Shown: one piece after another, positions 61,325 through 64,000 of the stretch
Layout of the letters: each line of letters begins with the position of its first letter
How positions within the stretch are numbered: position 1 is the stretch's first letter
NCBI GenBank assembly: GCA_016715195.1
Contig: JADKBB010000008.1
Span: 1 to 64,000, forward strand
Length of the DNA: 64,000 bases
Direction: 5' to 3'
From: Candidatus Villigracilis proximus
GTDB lineage: Bacteria > Chloroflexota > Anaerolineae > Anaerolineales > Villigracilaceae
The notes under the pieces: model-generated
The model's input: the letters and a program-made list of their open reading frames with translations, nothing else
Databases searched by the model: none
Told to the model about the DNA's origin: nothing
Program-made: the position numbers and the translations under genes

Positions 61325-61384
61325 ATTTCGGAAGTCTGATTGGAGGCTCCCCCATTTGGGTGGTCTAAAAAAGACTTCCGAAAT
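61325..61384. repeat. REP-like inverted repeat, TTCGGAAGTCT family
   Basis: ATTTCGGAAGTCT (61325-61337) and AGACTTCCGAAAT (61372-61384) are perfect arms 34 bases apart, starting 12 bases after the mutS2 stop. Same family as 671-733. Confidence 0.7.
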
Positions 61385-61428
61385 CTTTCGTGTTGGTATA
61401 ATTTTGCAACTCAAACCGGGAGCCTATT

Positions 61429-61662
61429 ATGTCCATTGATGATGCAATTCAAAAAATGACCGACCTGATCAAAGCCGCATCTGCCGACGCGGAAATTAAA
61501 GCTGCAAAAATGTCTGATGAAGAAGCGCGGCTTTCCGTCTATGCGCCCGCGGGCGATATGCAAAAGATCAAAGATGCGACCTTTCAACCCGCTATCGATA
61601 TGTTGAACACAGATGGCATGGATGTGCAGGTCTTTGTGTACGATGTAAGTACGCCGCGGTAG
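61429..61662 (+). CDS. Small hypothetical protein
   Basis: The 77-residue protein is soluble and balanced in charge (DDAIQKMTDLIKAASADAEIKAAKM, then two short beta-like segments). TATAAT at 61396-61401 and a GGGAGCC site support expression, and a terminator follows. No family was recognised. Confidence 0.65.
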   Translation: MSIDDAIQKMTDLIKAASADAEIKAAKMSDEEARLSVYAPAGDMQKIKDATFQPAIDMLNTDGMDVQVFVYDVSTPR

Positions 61663-61671
61663 GGAAATTCA

Positions 61672-61736
<65 letters not shown>

Positions 61737-61853
61737 TTTTTGTACGGAGCGCGGACTTTAGTCCGCTTTTTGAGGAGTAAAAAAATAAACCGCGAAGTTC
61801 GCGAAGAACGCAAAGTTTTTAAGTCACATTCTGCATTCATCATTCCGCATTCT

Positions 61854-62300
61854 TCATTCTCTCTTCCACTGACTCGCAAATTTCAAGATCTGACTGCGGA
61901 TATAAAACGCGTGCGGATCGGCGATGGCTCGTTTGGACTTGATCAGTTGCATCGCGGACTCTGCGTCATGTCCCTGTGCGATCAGGATCGCCGCGCCCAT
62001 CGTCACCCCGCGGTGGACTCCGCCTGCGCAATGGGCGTAGACTTTGCCTCCGCTGTTGATGGTTTCGATTGCGGCCTGCGCTCCGCGATGTAATAGTTTG
62101 ACTGGTATGCGGATCAACGGGGAATCAAATGTGGGCAGCCAAAGCAACTGCAACGGTGTTTCATGCTCATCCTTGCGCGGACGATATTCCACGCGCATGT
62201 TGATGACGAGCTTCACGCCGAGTCCACGCAGTTGGTTGTAATCTTCCGCTGAAGGTGTGGTGCCGATGAAGAGGTCTTCGGTGATGGGGGAGAAGTTCAT
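61854..62300 (-). CDS. Dual-specificity protein phosphatase-like protein
   Basis: The 148-residue protein has the Cys-dependent signature HCAGGVHRG (HCx5R) in VYAHCAGGVHRGVTM and the general acid region DSPLIRI. The start ITEDLFIGTTPSAED is typical of atypical dual-specificity phosphatases. Substrate (protein, RNA 5' end or inositide) is unknown. It is divergent from the STAND gene. Confidence 0.88.
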   Translation of the reverse strand: MNFSPITEDLFIGTTPSAEDYNQLRGLGVKLVINMRVEYRPRKDEHETPLQLLWLPTFDSPLIRIPVKLLHRGAQAAIETINSGGKVYAHCAGGVHRGVTMGAAILIAQGHDAESAMQLIKSKRAIADPHAFYIRSQILKFASQWKRE

Positions 62301-62421
62301 GCGTGTTATCGTAACACGGATTGGAAAATGGAAAGTGGATGTAAAATGGAGGGAGTTGAGAAAAGGTCGAAGGCGTCAACCGCAAAGGTCGAACGTCATT
62401 TGATGGGTAGGATGGACAATT

Positions 62422-64000
62422 ATGACAAAGAAATTAAAACCTGAGAAAAAATACTAAGGTGAAATCTGAGCCTAAAACTGGCGCTTATTAATGTTGGTGG
62501 AAACGTAGAGAAGAGTGTGATTATTGATGGTAATAACATCGTCGTCAACCAATACAATTACATTTCAGTAATCAAAAAGAATACAAACACACGAACCCGA
62601 CTATTGGAATCTCAAACATCCCTATCCCATGCCTCCCAATTTTACGGGACGTGTGGCCGAGCGTGCCATGCTCACGCAATGGTTGAATGACGATTCCGAA
62701 AATCGCTTGTTCATCCTCCGTGCGTTGGGCGGATCTGGCAAAAGCGCGTTGACATGGCATTGGCTGACCCACGATGTAAATCCCGAAACATGGACAAAGG
62801 TTATCTTCTGGTCTTTCTACGAAGGTGATTCGAGCTTTGAGAACTTCAGAAGAGACGCTCAAGTACCTTAAACTTGATGTGCCGCAAAGCAAACGTGAGC
62901 AGGTGAATGCGTTGCTTAAAGTTATGCAATCTCAAAAAATATTACTCATCATGGATGGCTTTGAACGCCTTCTTCGCGCGTATGGGAATATGAATGCTTC
63001 ATACCAGAGTGATGAAGATGAAAAGCGGGAAGATACAGATCGTGATTGTGTCAATCTCAACGCTGAGCATTTCTTGAAAGGCATTTGCTCCATGCCCATT
63101 ATGAAGAGCAAATGTTTGATGACCACGCGCATGTCTCCACATGCTCTCGAAAAGTTTGGTAAGTTTATTCAAGGTTGTCGCGAAGAAGAACTCAAGGCCA
63201 TGCACAAGGATGACGCTATTGCGTTTTTTAGGGCGCAAGGTGTTCAAAAGGGGACAAATCATGAAATTGAAGAGGTCTGCAAATTATATGGATTTCACCC
63301 CCTGAGCCTGCGCTTATTGGCTGGGCATATCATGAGCGATTTCAAAAATGCTGGTGATATTGTGGTTGCCCAGAAACTAAATGTCAGCGGCGATATAGCA
63401 GCTCATCAAAATCATATTCTTGAAGTTTCATACAGTGGACTTTCATCCCGCCGCAAGAATTACTCAGTACGATCGCCTGTTTTCGTTCCTCCACAAAACT
63501 TGATGTGCTGGAAACAATCACTGAAAACAAAGAAACTTTGGAAAACGATTTGCGCGACTTGATGAAGCGTGGTCTGTTGCAATATGACAAGAATAATAAG
63601 ATATTTGACTTGCATCCCATCGTGCGCCGTTTTGCCTACGATCAATTGACTGCTTCTGACCAAACCGCCGCGCATACCCGTTTGGTGAACTACTTTGAGG
63701 CTGTTCCCAAACCCGAAAAAGTGGAAAAACTGGAAGACCTCGCGCCCGTCATCGAACTGTATCATCACATGGTCAGGGCGGGGAATTTGGATGAGGCATG
63801 GAAGTTGTTTTACGACAGATTAAACAAGCCAATCTATTATCAATTCGGCGCATATCAATTGCGCATTGAACTTTTACGCGCTTTATTTCTTGACGGCGAA
63901 GATAAACTGCCTCGTTTGAAGGATGAAGGTAACCAAGCATGGACTCTCACGAACTCGCCAACTCCTACTCCCTGAGCGGACAGCCGCGCCGCGCTGTTCC
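62422..64000 (+). CDS. STAND-type NTPase (NB-ARC-like) with TPR end, several frameshifts, cut by window
   Basis: Across frames the gene gives: an N-terminal beta-repeat linker (NVGGNVEKSVIIDGNNIVV, about 62490-62560); YWNLKHPYPMPPNFTGR, the usual lead-in to the NTPase; Walker A LRALGGSGKSAL (about 62725); Walker B KILLIMDGFERLLRAY (about 62935); RMSPHALEKF; a winged-helix part with LRDLMKRGLLQYD and LHPIVRRFAYDQL; and at the very end HELANSYSLSGQP, a TPR motif. Frame changes are near 62570, 62840, 63455 and 63935. STAND proteins act as inducible switches, often in antiviral defence or cell death; any effector domain would lie in the unreadable N-terminus or beyond the window. Confidence 0.75.

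Overview
The window reads as one stretch of a bacterial chromosome, most likely a member of the Chloroflexota (class Anaerolineae). This is inferred from gene content: an FMN-riboswitch-controlled riboflavin ABC importer of the RibXY type, a MecA-like lipoprotein penicillin-binding protein, paired deoxynucleoside kinases, and moderate GC with many -10 boxes lying directly on the start codon. No rRNA, tRNA, CRISPR array, transposase or phage gene was seen.

Layout. 1-5934: the broken remains of an NAD-dependent epimerase-like gene, then a cobalamin riboswitch and a B12 uptake/salvage cluster (btuF, btuC, a possible cobO scrap, a CobC-like phosphatase, cobU, a Sat-like acetyltransferase, btuD) in which several genes carry many frameshifts. 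5935-9377: a sigma70-type promoter, a T-box and valS. 9400-12441: FMN riboswitch and a three-gene ABC importer. 12479-19747 (minus): DinB-like protein, DUF2277, sulfatase, holB, rsgA, PBP, Maf. 19990-22550: xpt, a HIT protein, guaA. 22806-28411: an operon of three paralogous membrane proteins, an FHA protein and a PP2C phosphatase. 28504-35886: plsY variant, SDR, comEC, a lipoprotein, a peptidase S51-like protein, an MFS exporter.

35883-41623 is the most interesting part: CcdA and TlpA (minus), then a two-component system, a lipoprotein redoxin with an in-frame TGA exactly at the first Cys of its CxxC motif followed by a stem-loop fitting the bacterial SECIS rules, and MsrP/MsrQ. I read this as an envelope redox-repair locus with a probable selenocysteine redoxin.

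41675-49552: small membrane protein, DsbA-like protein, two deoxynucleoside kinases, pyrB, an EamA transporter, a block of poly-G junk sequence (45955-46624), an alpha/beta hydrolase, a NIF3-like remnant and a nucleotidyltransferase. 49664-58797: glycosyltransferases and membrane glycan proteins, acetolactate decarboxylase, a HAD protein, a Flp-type pilin and an SDR. 58887-64000: mutS2, a small protein, a dual-specificity phosphatase and a frameshifted STAND NTPase that runs off the window.

Two themes cut across the window. First, single-base frameshifts that leave the protein readable across frames are concentrated at 1-4.6 kb, around 57.7 kb and at 62.4-64 kb, with isolated ones in valS, the PBP gene and a glycosyltransferase. 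These look more like sequence errors than gene decay. Second, families of short degenerate repeats and perfect hairpins lie between genes and also, in frame, inside genes (valS, mutS2, glycosyltransferase, HIT).
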